Source of the DNA: Pycnopodia helianthoides
Taxonomy: Eukaryota; Echinodermata; Asteroidea; Forcipulatida; Asteriidae
Direction of reading: 5' to 3'
Length of the DNA: 64,000 bases
NCBI GenBank assembly: GCA_032158295.1
Contig: CM063246.1
Coordinates: 10,045,608 to 10,109,607, forward strand
The notes under the pieces are model-generated. The model was not told the DNA's origin and ran no database searches. It saw only the letters and a list, made by a program, of their open reading frames with translations. A program made the position numbers and the translations under genes. This document shows positions 1-11,510 of this stretch, piece by piece (the stretch's first letter is position 1; each line of letters starts with the position of its first letter).

Positions 1-696
1 CACATGCAGAATACAATGAAAAAACAATGGTAGCAGCCAATCGACCTCTCATAATCTTCATTTGCACAACAAAAGGACGAAGGTCTGGAATCAGGGATTA
101 TACAATAACTTCCTGAAAAGGGAGATTTTGAACATGAATTCCAGTACCCTTTGTCCCTTTTTTTTAAATGTGGGAAACAAAGCCTGGCATGGTAGGTGCA
201 TGCCTGTGCGCGACACACAATGAGTCGTCCGGGAGCGTGTTTACAAGTCAGCCGGTCAACTGGCAGCAAACCAAAAAATGACGCTCCGAAGTTGGTTCTG
301 GGTGTTTATAAACGTCAACCCTATTTCTACCCAGAAACATTTTGTTTGTATTCACGTCATATGACGTGAAGTGCTTTAAACCATATGAACATGTTTAGTC
401 CCATACTCTGATAAAACTGAAGTTTGAAGCCTGTGCACTATTTAAACCAGCTGACTATGAATGAATCTTACTAAATAAAATTGCGTTTTGTATTTTTCTC
501 AGGTGTTTTTCTTAGGTAGTTGTCTGTTAGCCTTTTGTTTTTTCTTTTTCGCTATTGTTTTTGATATATATTGTTGTCCTTTTAATGTAGTTTTATCTTT
601 TAATGATGTATTTTAGTTGCAATTCAGTTTTTATGCAGTGATGATTATTGTGAATAAACCTTTTATCTATCTATTTATCTATCTATTTTCTCGCAG
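1..696 (+). other. RNF31 intron (left edge of window)
   Basis: No exon is recognisable before the acceptor TCGCAG at 691-696. The stretch is AT-rich and has a short (CTAT)n/(TTAT)n microsatellite at about 663-688 just before the polypyrimidine tract. Confidence 0.5.
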
Positions 697-3600
697 CTGA
701 AAGGCTTTTTGGACGAGCAAACCTACTGTTTGTTCCAGAATAAACTGCTGTATTGGAATCTTATGAAGCAGGATAACTTCAGGTGGTGTTCACATGTAAG
801 TCATGTATACTCTTGTGGAGTCCAGATGGTTTAAAGGTGCTGCATACATTTGGTAATTGGAGCCTGATTGTGTTAATCCTATATTAATGTAGGTACATAC
901 AATAAAACTAACCTGTGAAAATTTCACTTCGAAAGGTGAGCGAATATTTCCACGCAAGAAAAATATTCCCAATAGGAATACACAGTCAAACGCTTCTCAG
1001 ATTCAAATTTTTGGGAATACAAAGTGATATATTTTCCATAACCGTAGTACTTTGAAGTTAAAAGTTTCTCAAAATTTATTATACTACCCAACGCTGCTGT
1101 ACTTCTTACCAAGTAAGTTTTTATTGCCATTAATTTTCCGAGTCATTACCAAACGTGTACTGTGCCTTTAAGGAATAAAATAAATGGCCCAGTGACCTGG
1201 GTATTACAGTTTGAGTGCCGGACTGCCCTGGGAGTCACTGTTTGATGAATTTGAGCGCTGTAGAAGAAGCCACTATGACTGTTATTTTTTATAAACGTAA
1301 TTTTTTACTTTTCATTTTTCAAATATTATCTTTCTTTGCCAGTGTCACAACGGCTTCATCAACGAAGCTCCCAATCGGCGTAAGATGCGTTGCCCAGAGT
1401 GCAACCACCTTACGTGTTTCCAGTGCAAGAAACCGGTGAGTAATTGCCACACAAAGATAAATCGCAGTGTGCGTTAACTTCATTTTTGTGTTTCTTGGGA
1501 AATGTGTTTCTTTGAGTTAGTCTATAAACCCTGCGTTCATTTTTTTTTGGGTGCTCGCCTGTCACCAATGTGGCCCTGGTTCGATTCCTGACTAGGGTCA
1601 TATTATGTGAGTAGTGTTGTGCATTGGTTCTCTGCTGTGCCATGAGGATTTCTCTCCGGGCCCTCGAGTCGTTCCTCCTTACGGACAAAATTGCACTTTC
1701 AATCTCCGGCTGTGTTCTATGGTCATAGATGGGTCAATGTGGCTGGCAGCCAAAACGTGTCCTTGCATGCCTGCGGCTCGACCACCTTGTACGTGCGTTC
1801 GTCGCAGTTCAGCTTCTCAGCAGCGAGTAAGGACGATCAGCCTCCAAAATTGTTGTTATTATGAAGTATTTTTCTGCTCTGAATTTTTTTTCTACTCTGT
1901 AGTAAGGTTAACACATTGTATTTACTTTCAATCCATGTATTGTGACGCCCTTGTCAAAATCGGGCACTTCTCGGAAATACATATTTTCCAAGAAGTAGTT
2001 GGTATGAAATGGCATTAAAACTGATTATTGGTTGAACCTTTTTTAAATTGTCAAGCTCATCCAGATTTGTTATTCACAATGTGCTATACAAATGCTGTTT
2101 TATTACCTCTCAGTCGGTATTGTTTCTGTCAAGTCTTTTATTTGTTTAAATTATTACTTTTATTCTTTCTCTCCCCCAAACTCCACTAACATTATGACTT
2201 TTCTGGCCGGCATGTGGCATACTTGCAACATAAAACATGCCTTTACTTAGTTCTGAAATGTCATTAAATTAAAATTGTTGATTGTTTATTTACGTAACTA
2301 TCGTTGGATGAGTATTTAATAATAGTTAACTTTGTTGGTGCTATGTTTTACATCTGATCCTCGTACCTTTTTTTCAGTGATAGACTTGTTTTTATAATGT
2401 AGATGTGCAAATTGGCATGGTTGTGTCTGTCACATCATTATGACATTTATGGCGCTTTTTGTATCTGTGTACAAAAGACATGGCTCTGACAGTTTAAATA
2501 TTTGGTTGGTAAAAAAACACAACTTTTCAAAATAAGTTCACTTTAACCTTTACTTCTGGTCCAAACAGGAAGTTCAAATTAATCATAAAATATTAAAAAA
2601 ACATTGAATGCGGTGTCTGTGTATGGAAGTTTTCAAAAAATAGATCTAATGACCTCATCACTAGTTACAGCGCAATGTTAAAAATCCACCTAAAAGCAAT
2701 ATCTCATAAACCCCATGACATAAACTCCTAACTTCAGTGGTTTCTTCTGGCTCATACCCCAAGTAAAAATGTATTTACCTACATGACCCCACTTGACCTC
2801 TCCTTCCGGTCAAAAACAGGAATTTCCAATAATAGCTATTTTTATATCATTTTAAAGGGATCCAAATGTAAAAATACTTTGATTTATTGTGTCTTTGTAG
2901 GAAATCATCAGTGCGATTCCAAGCTTTAAATAACAATTTAATTTTGTATGATGGTGTCCTCGAGCATTGAAGTGCCCTCTAGTGACAAGTTTTAAATATT
3001 TGAATTAAATCTTGTACTTCCTGTTTTGACACCATGTCATTATGGTGTACCTCAATGTAGATGATTACTAATCTACCAGAGCCGCCAACTCTCCCTGATT
3101 CTGCAGAAGGTTCCCTGAGTATAAACCAATCTTTCCATGTTCTGGTGAACGCATTTGGAAATCTCCCTGATTATGGAAACTTTGTTCCTTTTGTGTTGAA
3201 TGCAATTCTAAATATCTCCCTGATTGTTGTCCAAAATCTCCCTGATTGTAAGATGCAAATGTTGGCAGCTCTGAATCTACGCCAAAGAAGCAACTTTGGT
3301 CATCATTACGTCACCAGATATTAACATAAACGGAACAGCTATTCATTCGTCCGAAGGACAAACACCTAATGTCTAGTTTTAAAATTATTTTTCCTTATTA
3401 GTGGATGGATCAACATGAGAACATTAGCTGTGATGCGTTTCAGGCTTGGAAAGAGGCTAATGATCCCAACGCACAGCTCCAAGGGTTGGCCATACACCTC
3501 AAGGAAAATGGAATCGGTAAGTCATGTCTCCAACCCCCCCCCCCCCTCCCCTGAACCATCCAAGACACATCAAACTCGTAACGGCATCATCATTTGTTTG

Positions 3601-6600
3601 CTTCTGTTGGTCAGAGTACTGCACTAGTAACCTGATAATGCTTTACCACCATAATCGGAGTCCTACAGTTTGGGTGTTGAGTTACTATACTGTAGTGGAT
3701 TTTGTAAGAGTGAGGAAGGATCATGGTAAAATGACCTGGGGGTAAGGGTAAATTTACACAGAACACAGAACCAGCAAGGGGGAAAAACGCATATATGAAT
3801 TATACATACAAAACTGGAGGAATGGTGATCTTAGCTTTTGATCTAAAACCAGACCTTCGTCGGAGGCATAGACGAAGTGCAAATATAAAAACAAGTCCGT
3901 TTGTATATGTGCTTTTATTAGTGAAGTGAGTTGAGAAGTTGTTTCTTAAGTTTTGTTATTACATTGATATTATTCTCAGCATGACCACCGTCTTCATAAA
4001 ACTCACACACAAAAAAAGCCCTGCAGAAAACTGAAAGGGCAAAGGAAGTACAAAACCCTTATAAATAAAAATGTAAAAAAACTTTTCAGAATGTGTTTTT
4101 AAATTAAACCAGGTAGTTGAGTGACATTTTGAAAAAGTTAATATCCTCTCATCGTTTCAAAAATAGCGTACTTGTTTTTGTTGTTGACGAAATTGGCCCC
4201 TTGAGCAGACACTTTTATGCAGAAGTGAAAAGGAATTTTGACACTAGAAGGATGTGTTGCTTCGTCGCTAGCTACCAATTAATTTGATGGCCTCAGACTA
4301 TAGAGACAGTTGCTATGTCACATGATTTGTGGCAAGCTTTTGCGTAGTTATAAAAGAGACAATAACCATACACAATTTTGAGTGAATGTGTTTGGCACAT
4401 TGGTACCAGGGTTTGCTCATTCTGGAGGTTGCTATACAAAAGCTTGCCCTGAACCATTTAACGAAGCAACTGACTCTATAGTCTGAGGAATTCAAAGTCC
4501 GGTAACTTGTGACTTAGCAAGTCATTGAACCAGACATTTTTCAGATCTAATTCTAAAATGGCTTATTTTCTGCCAATGCCAGTATTATCGGGGGAAAGCC
4601 CCTTCTTTTTCAAGACAATGGTTGTGGGTTCTTTAACATTTTTACACAACATATCGGACCTTTGGCTTATGAGTCCCAGACAAAGCATTTATGGTTGAAA
4701 GGGTCTTGCTCGATGACACAAGTACTGCTACTAAAGTACTTAAAGGCCCTGTACACTATTGGTAATATCGAAAAACACAAGGTTCACAGATTCACACATA
4801 ACTTACATGATTTAAAGTAAGAAAGGGTAGAAAGTGTTCCTTAAAATATTTCTGCCTGAAATGCTATCGTTTCTGAGAAATGAATAAAACAATAGTTTTT
4901 ATCGCGCGCGATAATAAACTCGATGTTTGAAAAACAGAAAACACATAAGGTCTCTTTTCACTATTTTCTCGTGACTTCGATGACCAGTTGAGCTCAAATT
5001 TCCACAGGTTTGTTATTTCATGTATATGGTTAATCACACAAAACTTTGTTTGCGACTGTTTTGTCAGCTCTACCAATCCTGTATAATACCTTTAAGCATA
5101 TCAAGTAGCTAAGCTACAACAAAATTATGCTTACCAGAATAAGGTTATCAGCCAAAATGCCATGTCATTTGTTCCATCTGTGACCGGTGTCCTCCTTATT
5201 TTTGCTCAGAAGAAAACTTTTGAGCAACAATCTCTGATGAAGCAGCTCTGTGAAATTAGGCCCTGGAGCGGAAGTCACACCCTGGCAACACCAGAACTTG
5301 AGTTCATTGCTCTATAACATTTGGCATCGACGCTGTATTACCATCCATAGTTGTCTTAACTCAGATACTTGTTATTGCAAAACTTGCGGTCTTGATACTT
5401 GTGTCCTTAAGCAAGATTAACCATAATTGCTTTGTTCGTCGGACGGGCCGTAAAGCCGTAAGATACTTGTTATGGCAAAACTTGCAGTCTTGACACTTGT
5501 GTCCTTAAAGGCCCTGTACACTATTGGTAAGATCGAAAAACACAATGTTCACAGATTCACACATAACTTACATGATTTAAAGTAAGTAATGGTAGAAAGG
5601 GTTCCTTAAAATATTTCTGCCTAAAATGCTATCGTTTTCTGAGAAACGAGTAAAACAATAGTAATTATCGCGCGCGATAATTTGAAAAAACAGAAAACAC
5701 ATAAGATCTCTTTTCACTATTTTCTTGTGACCTCGATGATCAATTGAGCTCAAACTTTCACAGGTTTGTTTGTTCATGCATATGTTTAATCACACAAAAT
5801 GTGGACACTGATTTTGAGCTGTTACCAAAAGTGTACAATACCTTTAAGCAAGATTAACCATAATTGCTTTGTTCGTCGGACGGGCCGTAAAGCCGTAAGA
5901 TACTTGTTAATGGCAAAACTTGCAGTCTTGACACTTGTGTCCTTAAGCAAGATTAACCATCCTTGCTTTGTCTGTCGGATGGGACGTAAAGCCGTAAGTC
6001 CTGTGTGTTGTGTAATGCACACAACTGAAACCAGTACATTTCTCAGTGGCTGCCGAGTTCTCTGTAGCATCTTGTTAACCCTGATAAGGTGCTTCATGTT
6101 TCATAAACTTAAAAAGCTGTCTTAAAAAGTGTTTCTCTTTGTTCAAACGCCTTGAGCACCTTATTGGTGGGGAAGACTCCAATATTGTTGTTATTATTAT
6201 TATAATATTTATATGTTTATGGAGGGAGTTGGGGTTTGGGTTAGCCTGGGATTTTGTTTTGAAGACAAGTCTACAAGAACGTCTCCCAAGCCATTTATGA
6301 CTGGTGATTTTTTTGCTCCTTTTTTTGTAAGTTGAAGACTTTTTCCTCCCTCCTTGATCTTCGGGTTCGCCCCGGTGTTCCTGGTTTGATTGGCAGCATA
6401 TTGCGCCACAGCACCTTGTAAACCATTACTTGGTGCTGCGTAAAGGAACAGGCCTAATACTTCAAAACGTAGCTCCACATTATACCTTGCAGGAAAAATA
6501 CTGAGCGCTTTGAGACGCCCATCGGACGTGATAAAGCGCTATATAAGAACTGTGTATTATTATTATTATTTCTGTAGACTGTCCAAACTGCAAGATGAGG

Positions 6601-9600
6601 TATGAGCTGGCCAAGGGCGGCTGTATGCACTTCAAATGTGGCATGTGTACTCACGAGTTCTGCAGCGGCTGCAATGCTCCTTTCAAAAAGGTAAGTTTGA
6701 AAAAAAATCTGGGTTGAACAAAGAAAACTTGAAGAGAGCGGGACTTGAACCTGCGACCACTGGATTAACGCATCAGCGCTCTACCAACTGAGCTATCTAG
6801 CCCTATGTTGGGGGTCTCCCCATTTTGTCAATATCTTTGTTTGGGGGTGCCAGTCAGAAGCCATTCAGCCTGTAACTGCCATGTAGCCAGGGATCATACC
6901 CAAGTTTACGATACAACCTGGGAACCAGCAGCAGAGGGATCACCTTAAGGGGATGCAACCTTTTTATTAAATTATCAAGTAATATCACATGTAGCTGAAT
7001 TTCTAGTTCCAATTATCATTCATTCTTTTAGGATTGTCGTAAGTTTCCTAGCTGTCAAGGGAAAGGCCTTCACGCCCATCATCCCAGGGACTGCCTGTTT
7101 TATCTACGAGACCTTGATATCGCCACTCTCAAAAAACATCTCAAGGTAAGTCTGGGGTTTTTTCTCTTCTCTTATTTGCACTCTGCCAGAAACATGGAAA
7201 TACATTGCAAGTGTTTTTATAGGATATGGTCACAATGGTTTTGTAAATGTGACACTGCATGCCAAAGCCAGACATTTTCCTCCCAAAACCGAAGCCTGGG
7301 TTTATTTGCCCTTTCAAATAGATGAAAGCTCATTGCAAATAACACCTTACGAAGCCTTTGTCATGCTTCCACCATCTTGGTCATATTCCCCGTCTCCCAT
7401 AACAGTAATGAATGCTAATATTCATGGTACAAAAAGGAACCAGACTATTTCTCCTTCCAGCCTCGGGTATTATTAGATTGATTTGAATGAGAGAAAATCA
7501 AGATGGCCGCCCCCATGATAAAGGTCTGTTAGTGCCTATAGTGTGCGTAATTCTCAACATGTATAATGTTTCAGACATCACATCACATTGATATCCTGGC
7601 TGATGTTTTTGTTGTTCACTTTTACAAAAATTTAAGGCCATTTTACTTTATCGGAGTAGTGCCTGAATTTACCATACAGGGAGTTCCATTGTGACTCATG
7701 TTACATTGAGAGCACAGTCCCTTACTTGGTTCGGCTGCTAAACAGTATCCCTAACCAATAAGAGCCCTGTTGAAACATACCCCCCCCCCTCTTTTTAAAT
7801 TTTCTGTGTATGCATGCTGTTGATACTTCATGTTTATTTATCTGCATTCTTGTACCAGTCTTTGTATTTGCTAATTGTTGTTAATCTGTTTGCATATTGT
7901 TAAAGATTTCGCAATTCGGCTCTTGGCACTTTTGGTAATTACTCAAAATAATTGTCAGCATAAAAACTTACTTGGTAACAAGCAATGAAGAGCTGTTGAT
8001 AGTATAAAACATTGTGAGAAACGGCTCCCTCTGAAGTAACATAGTTTTTGAGAAAGAGGTAATTTCTCACCCAAATAATAAAAGACTTCAGCTGAAGCCT
8101 TTTGTTAAGCATCTTTAAGCACACAAAGTAATGCAACAAGGTTTTCTTCCTTTCATTATTATCTCGCAACTTCGACGACCAATTGAGCCCAAATTTTCAC
8201 AGGTTTGTTATTTTATGCATATGTCGGGATACACCAAGTGAGAATACTGCTCTTCGACAATTACCAAACGTGTCCAGTGCCTTTAATATTGACTGTGTAC
8301 AATTTGACTACCCTCACCGATCAGGAACTGACTGTGTGCAATATACTCTTATCCCCTTGTTGGCTTAAAGTTGTTGTTCCTTTTCCCCCCTTTTCCCCCC
8401 AGGAGTCTCTGATGCAGACACTGATGCATTCGAGTATTACACTAATATTCATTAATAATTTGTAAAAATGTATTATTTAGGCCTATATAGATATATTTGT
8501 TATGTATTACTTTTTATGACCAGCAACCTAGAGGTAACAATTTGTCCATCGTTGGACCACATATTCATTTATTTTGAGTTTTACTTTTCATCAATATGAA
8601 CTTCTACGGTAGGACCATCCAATATCATCCACTGTGGTTTTGAATGATAGATGTAATTTTGTACAAATTTATTATTGATATAGGTATTTTATTTATGCAT
8701 TGTTTTATGACAAAGTGGTCAGCAACCTTTTAGAGGTTTTAGAATTTTTAGTGTGGTTTTTTCATGCCCCCTGGATGAGTGTATGTTTTACTGTGCTTTT
8801 TTTGGTATGTGCTTTGTATGTTTCTTGATTTCCTAAATGCTTCTTTGTCCGATTCATTCTTCATTTTTAAACTGTTTACTTAAAAAAAGAAACTATTGGT
8901 ATTTCTCATATTTTTTATGTACAACTGTTTTGTAATTCAGCCGGTAGGCTGCAATGAGCAGTTTTTTTGATAAACTATAATAATAAAAATAATGATAAAT
9001 TTATCCAATGGTCTTTGTAGAAGCACAACATTGACTACAAGCGCACCCATCCAGCCAATCAGGATGCAGTGTGTACCGTCATGGAGCAAAAGGATGGGCC
9101 AGGAGGTCTCGAAGATGCCAACTGTGGGCGTGATACTGTCCGTTCTGGTCTTTGCGAGTAAGTCGTTGACTTTCTTAGATTGTTTTCTTCCAGACCGTAC
9201 TTACTGAGAGTCCATGTTCATAGGGCTAAGGAAGTGCTCAAAAGTCGGGGCATGTTCTAGGCGCAAAACAAAGTTTCCGTGAGAACACGCCCGCAATCCA
9301 TTGGACCCCCAGAACGTTCTGTTAGGCCGCATCATTGTGCCGAAGTTCGGGAGCAATCCTACGCGAGTGAATATGCGCATTAGTAATAGAACATTCCGGC
9401 GGCCCAATGAGGCGGTCCCTGAGCACGCACTGAAATACTTATCCGATCCAATTAGACTGTTCCTACTGTTAACGACCTTTGAGACGCTCCCTTATTAGGC
9501 CCTCAAATCTGCTAAGTTCTGGAAAGTTTTGCAAAGCTTAAAGACTTTTATCCTGAAGGTGTTGTAGTTGCTGTTACTAGTGTGTTCTGTTGTACTTAGG

Positions 9601-10633
9601 CTACACTACAAAGAGTACCTGGTGAGCAAGATGAACCAAAGTCGCATTGATCCCGCGATGGCTTCGACGTAGAGAGTCTCCGCATCATTCTACTACGGAA
9701 TAACCTTCCTTCACCAGCCAGGGCAGACAACGAACCTGAGGCTGCATACAAGGAGAGGATGTTGCAGGTAATAATATTATCCTTAGTCCACCTATAATAA
9801 TAATAATAAAATTATAAATTTTATATAGTGCAGCTTTTATACAAAATATATTCAGCTGCGCTGGTTCAGAGCTCCTTTTTTACTAAATTCTACAAAATAG
9901 AATCCCTCAATTGAACAAATATGTTTTTAATTTGGATTTGAAGACAATGAGAGATGGAGAGCTTCGTATTTCTATTGGCAAGCTATTCCATAGTATGGGG
10001 GCAGCAATGGCAAACGCACGGTCCCCAAGAGTTACCTTAGTTTTGCCATGGGGAATCTGGAACAATAATTTATCTCTGGAACTGCGCAGGCTACGACTGT
10101 GTGACTGGACTTTGAGTTAAAACTGGCACCACAGACTTCCGCATAGTGGTACTTCCACAAAGTACCATACTTTCCAGGCAAGCATTGGATGTTCTGGTTT
10201 ATCAGGACACCCCCATGGCTTGTGTACTGTGGACTTGGTCTCCACAGTCTGCTGTGGCATTTTGTGGCAAGGGCCAGTTGGGCAGGATAGTAATCTGGGT
10301 ATTATAAAAACAAGGATGCTTCAAAAAATAAAACTTCATCATTGTCTTTAAAGTCACTCCCACGCTTGATATTTCGTTCTTGAAAGGGCAGGGCAGTTTT
10401 GCCTTAGAAAAGGGCACCTCTTTGATGAAAATACAGATTTGGACTGGAACTTTTGAGAAGGCATCATGGCAACTGATGAGCAGGGGCATCGAGGCAATTG
10501 CCACTGTTGCCTCCAATGAAGTATCAGGCCTGCTCTTGTAACACAATATCTTTTTTTTTTTCTTAAACAGGAGGTGAAAACAAAACTGCCTCTAGAAGAG
10601 AAGAATCCAAGAGACAGAAGTCAGTCCGCTTAA
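697..10633 (+). CDS. RNF31: E3 ubiquitin ligase RNF31/HOIP, C-terminal part (8 exons)
   Basis: HOIP is the catalytic RBR subunit of LUBAC; it makes Met1-linked (linear) ubiquitin chains in cytosolic NF-kB and cell-death signalling. Coding exons: 697-795, 1343-1435, 3402-3516, 6578-6690, 7032-7145, 9021-9157, 9600-9767 and 10571-10633. All have AG acceptors and GT donors with matching phases. Together they encode about 300 residues, equal to the last ~300 of the ~1070-residue vertebrate protein; the 5' part lies left of the window. In order I see the IBR ([22 protein letters not shown]), RING2 ([27 protein letters not shown]), the zinc-binding LDD insert ([16 protein letters not shown]) and the LDD tail (HYKEYLVS, then a short basic-polar C-terminus). 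The match to vertebrate HOIP is by recall and is extensive. The exon at 9600-9767 has a one-base frameshift, described separately. Confidence 0.93.
831..1171. mobile_element. TTAA-flanked MITE, family C (in RNF31 intron)
   Basis: The element starts TTAAAGGTGCTGCATACATT and ends in the reverse complement of a related sequence (ACGTGTACTGTGCCTTTAA). It is about 340 bp, with TTAA at both edges and no coding capacity. A second, degraded copy lies at about 7919-8286. Confidence 0.6.
1550..1840 (+). mobile_element. tRNA-related SINE-like repeat
   Basis: A perfect pol III B-box-like word, GGTTCGATTCC, lies at 1578-1588. A body follows (CTCTGCTGTGCCATGAGG, CTCCGGCTGTG, ACCTTGTACGTGCG) that I recall as a dispersed echinoderm repeat. 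It sits in an RNF31 intron; the short ORFs across it are incidental. Confidence 0.5.
1841..3401 (+). other. RNF31 intron, largely featureless
   Basis: AT-rich intron between exons ending 1435 and starting 3402. I see nothing coding in it. The only recognisable item is the family F repeat at 3074-3277. Confidence 0.4.
3074..3277 (+). repeat. Dispersed repeat family F, copy 1
   Basis: This ~200-bp segment contains several 'ctccctgatt' words and aligns over its length with 58424-58625 (shared blocks such as CAATCTTTCCATGTT and CCCTGATTGTAAGATGCA). The small ORF across it is not conserved in copy 2, so I treat it as a repeat. Confidence 0.6.
4740..5095. mobile_element. TTAA-flanked MITE, family B, copy 1
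   Basis: Begins TTAAAGGCCCTGTACACT and ends with TACCTTTAA, about 356 bp, with TTAA on both sides. An internal ATCGCGCGCGAT palindrome sits near the middle. Closely similar to 5505-5847 and 26939-27295. No ORF of note. Confidence 0.75.
5362..5999 (+). repeat. ~99-bp tandem array interrupted by a MITE
   Basis: Three units starting 'agatacttgtta' and containing 'gtccttaagcaagattaacc' and 'gggccgtaaagccgtaag' lie at about 5362-5460, 5461-5504 plus 5848-5897, and 5898-5999. The middle unit is split by the MITE at 5505-5847 exactly at its TTAA. Confidence 0.75.
5505..5847. mobile_element. TTAA-flanked MITE, family B, copy 2 (nested)
   Basis: A 343-bp element inserted into the tandem array. Uninterrupted sister units read GTCCTTAAGCAAG, whereas here GTCCTTAA precedes the element and TTAAGCAAG follows it. 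The TTAA is therefore a true target-site duplication and the ends are AGGCCCTG... and ...AATACCT. Confidence 0.9.
6578..6690 (+). CDS. RNF31: RNF31 exon with the RING2 catalytic cysteine
   Basis: This exon (entered in phase 1, leaving in phase 0) encodes most of RING2. The Cys in GGCMHF, codon 6622-6624, aligns with the human HOIP active-site Cys885 that accepts ubiquitin as a thioester before linear-chain formation. The surrounding zinc ligands (CPNC, CGMC, FCSGC) are all present, so the catalytic module looks intact here. Confidence 0.9.
6705..6803 (-). mobile_element. tRNA-derived SINE / degenerate tRNA-Asn-like sequence
   Basis: Read on the minus strand from 6803 it has a tRNA-like body: A box TAGCTCAGTTGG, D stem GCTC/GAGC, a GTT at the anticodon position, and B box GGTTCAAGTCC. 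Two of five anticodon-stem pairs, two of seven acceptor pairs and one T-stem pair fail, and position 33 is C instead of the invariant U. It is not a functional tRNA; the tail (CTTTGTTCAACCC) suggests a SINE head. Confidence 0.65.
7919..8286. mobile_element. TTAA-type MITE, family C, copy 2
   Basis: The right end GTGTCCAGTGCCTTTAA is intact and the body contains 'tttggtaattactcaaaata' and 'cacaggtttgtta', characteristic of this family. The left end is eroded. Lies in the RNF31 intron between 7145 and 9021, which otherwise has no gene-like content. Confidence 0.6.
9600..9767 (+). pseudogene. RNF31: RNF31 LDD exon with a one-base frameshift
   Basis: The upstream exon ends with two bases of a codon, so reading enters here as [11 protein letters not shown], matching HOIP. 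That frame hits TAG at 9670-9672. From about 9660 the homologous frame (GFDVESL onwards to KERMLQ) is shifted by one base and joins the next exon ([11 protein letters not shown], stop) in phase. The exon is 168 bp where 169 is needed, which fits loss of one base in the G run at 9660-9661. A tested alternative acceptor at 9580 restores length phase but meets an in-frame TAG. Because both flanking frames stay HOIP-like, a sequencing or assembly indel is more likely than a dead gene, but a real frameshift would truncate the LDD. Confidence 0.8.
9768..10570 (+). repeat. RNF31 last intron with a dispersed repeat
   Basis: After an (AAT)n run at 9797-9812 the segment to ~10115 reads 'tatagtgcagcttttatac...' and holds an open 69-codon frame (9911-10120). 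I recall this text as resembling high-copy marine invertebrate repeats rather than a gene. There is no splice-compatible continuation, so I call it repeat. Confidence 0.35.
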
Positions 10634-10640
10634 AAAAGAA

Positions 10641-11460
10641 GCTGTAGGAAATACTCATTGAGTGTGTCGGCTTCAATGAAATCTGCAGGAGATACTCAGT
10701 GAGTGTGTCGGCTTCAATGAAATCTGCAGGAGATACTCAGTGAGTGTGTCGGCTTCAATGAAATCTGCAGGAGATACTCAGTGAGTGTGTCCTCAATGAA
10801 ACCCGCAGGAGATACTCAGTGAGTGTGTCAGCATAAATGAAATCTGCAGGAGATACTCAGTGAGTGTGTCAGCATAAATGAAATCTGCAGGAAATACTCA
10901 GTGAGTGTGTCAGCATAAATGAAATCTGCAGGAGATACTCAGTGAATGTGTCAGCATAAATGAAATCTGCAGGAGATACTCAGTGAATGTGTCGGCCTCA
11001 ATGAAACCTGCAGGAGATACACAGTGAATGTGTCGGCCTCAATGAAACCTGCAGGAGATACACAGTGAATGTGTTGGCCTCAATGAAATCTGCAGGAGAT
11101 ACTCAGTGAGTGTGTCAGCATAAATGAAATCTGCAGGAGATACTCAGTGAGTGTGTCGGCTTAAATGAAATCTGCAGGAGATACTCAGTGAATGTGTTGG
11201 CCTCAATAAAACCTGCAGGAGATACTCAGTGATGTGTCGGCTTCAATGAAATCTGCAGGAAATACTCAGTGAATGTGTCGGCCTCAATGAAACCTGCAGG
11301 AAATACACTGTGAATGTGCTGGCTTCAATAAATACTCAACGAGTGTGTCGGCCTCAGTGAAACCTGCAAGAAAAACTCAGTGAGTGTGTCGGCTTAAACG
11401 AAATACTCAACAAGAGTGTCAGCTTCAATGAAACCTGCAGGAAATACTCAGTGAGTGTGC
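10641..11460 (+). repeat. 41-bp minisatellite in the RNF31 3' UTR (~20 copies)
   Basis: The unit reads approximately 'gcaggagatactcagtgagt' followed by 'gtgtcggcttcaatgaaatct' (41 bp). It begins about 8 bases after the RNF31 stop codon and runs ~820 bp. Variants alternate 'ggcttcaat', 'agcataaat' and 'ggcctcaat', giving higher-order patches; the last few units are shortened. 41 is not a multiple of three, so it does not code. Confidence 0.9.
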
Positions 11461-11504
11461 CTGAATGGTAACCATACATAAATACTGATCCTCATTGGCT
11501 CGCA

Positions 11505-11510
11505 AATAAA
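11505..11510 (+). terminator. Candidate polyadenylation signal AATAAA for RNF31
   Basis: This is a clean AATAAA just after the minisatellite, about 870 bases past the stop codon. Confidence 0.4.

Larger units (their letters stand above)
3517..6577 (+). other. RNF31 intron holding MITEs and a ~99-bp tandem array
   Basis: A 3.1-kb intron with no supportable exon. It contains family B MITEs at 4740-5095 and 5505-5847, the tandem array at 5362-5999, and an ATT microsatellite next to the exon acceptor. A short C run lies at 3533-3546. Confidence 0.5.

Noticed and set aside
6735..6803. Functional tRNA-Asn
   Set aside because: C at position 33 and failed pairs in the acceptor, anticodon and T stems; better read as a SINE head.
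9911..10120. 69-codon ORF in the RNF31 last intron as an extra exon
   Set aside because: HOIP homology runs directly from the exon ending 9767 to that starting 10571 with matching phase; the ORF lies in repeat-like sequence.
10641..11460. CRISPR-like array
   Set aside because: Contiguous 41-bp units with no unique spacers, in an animal 3' UTR; it is a minisatellite.
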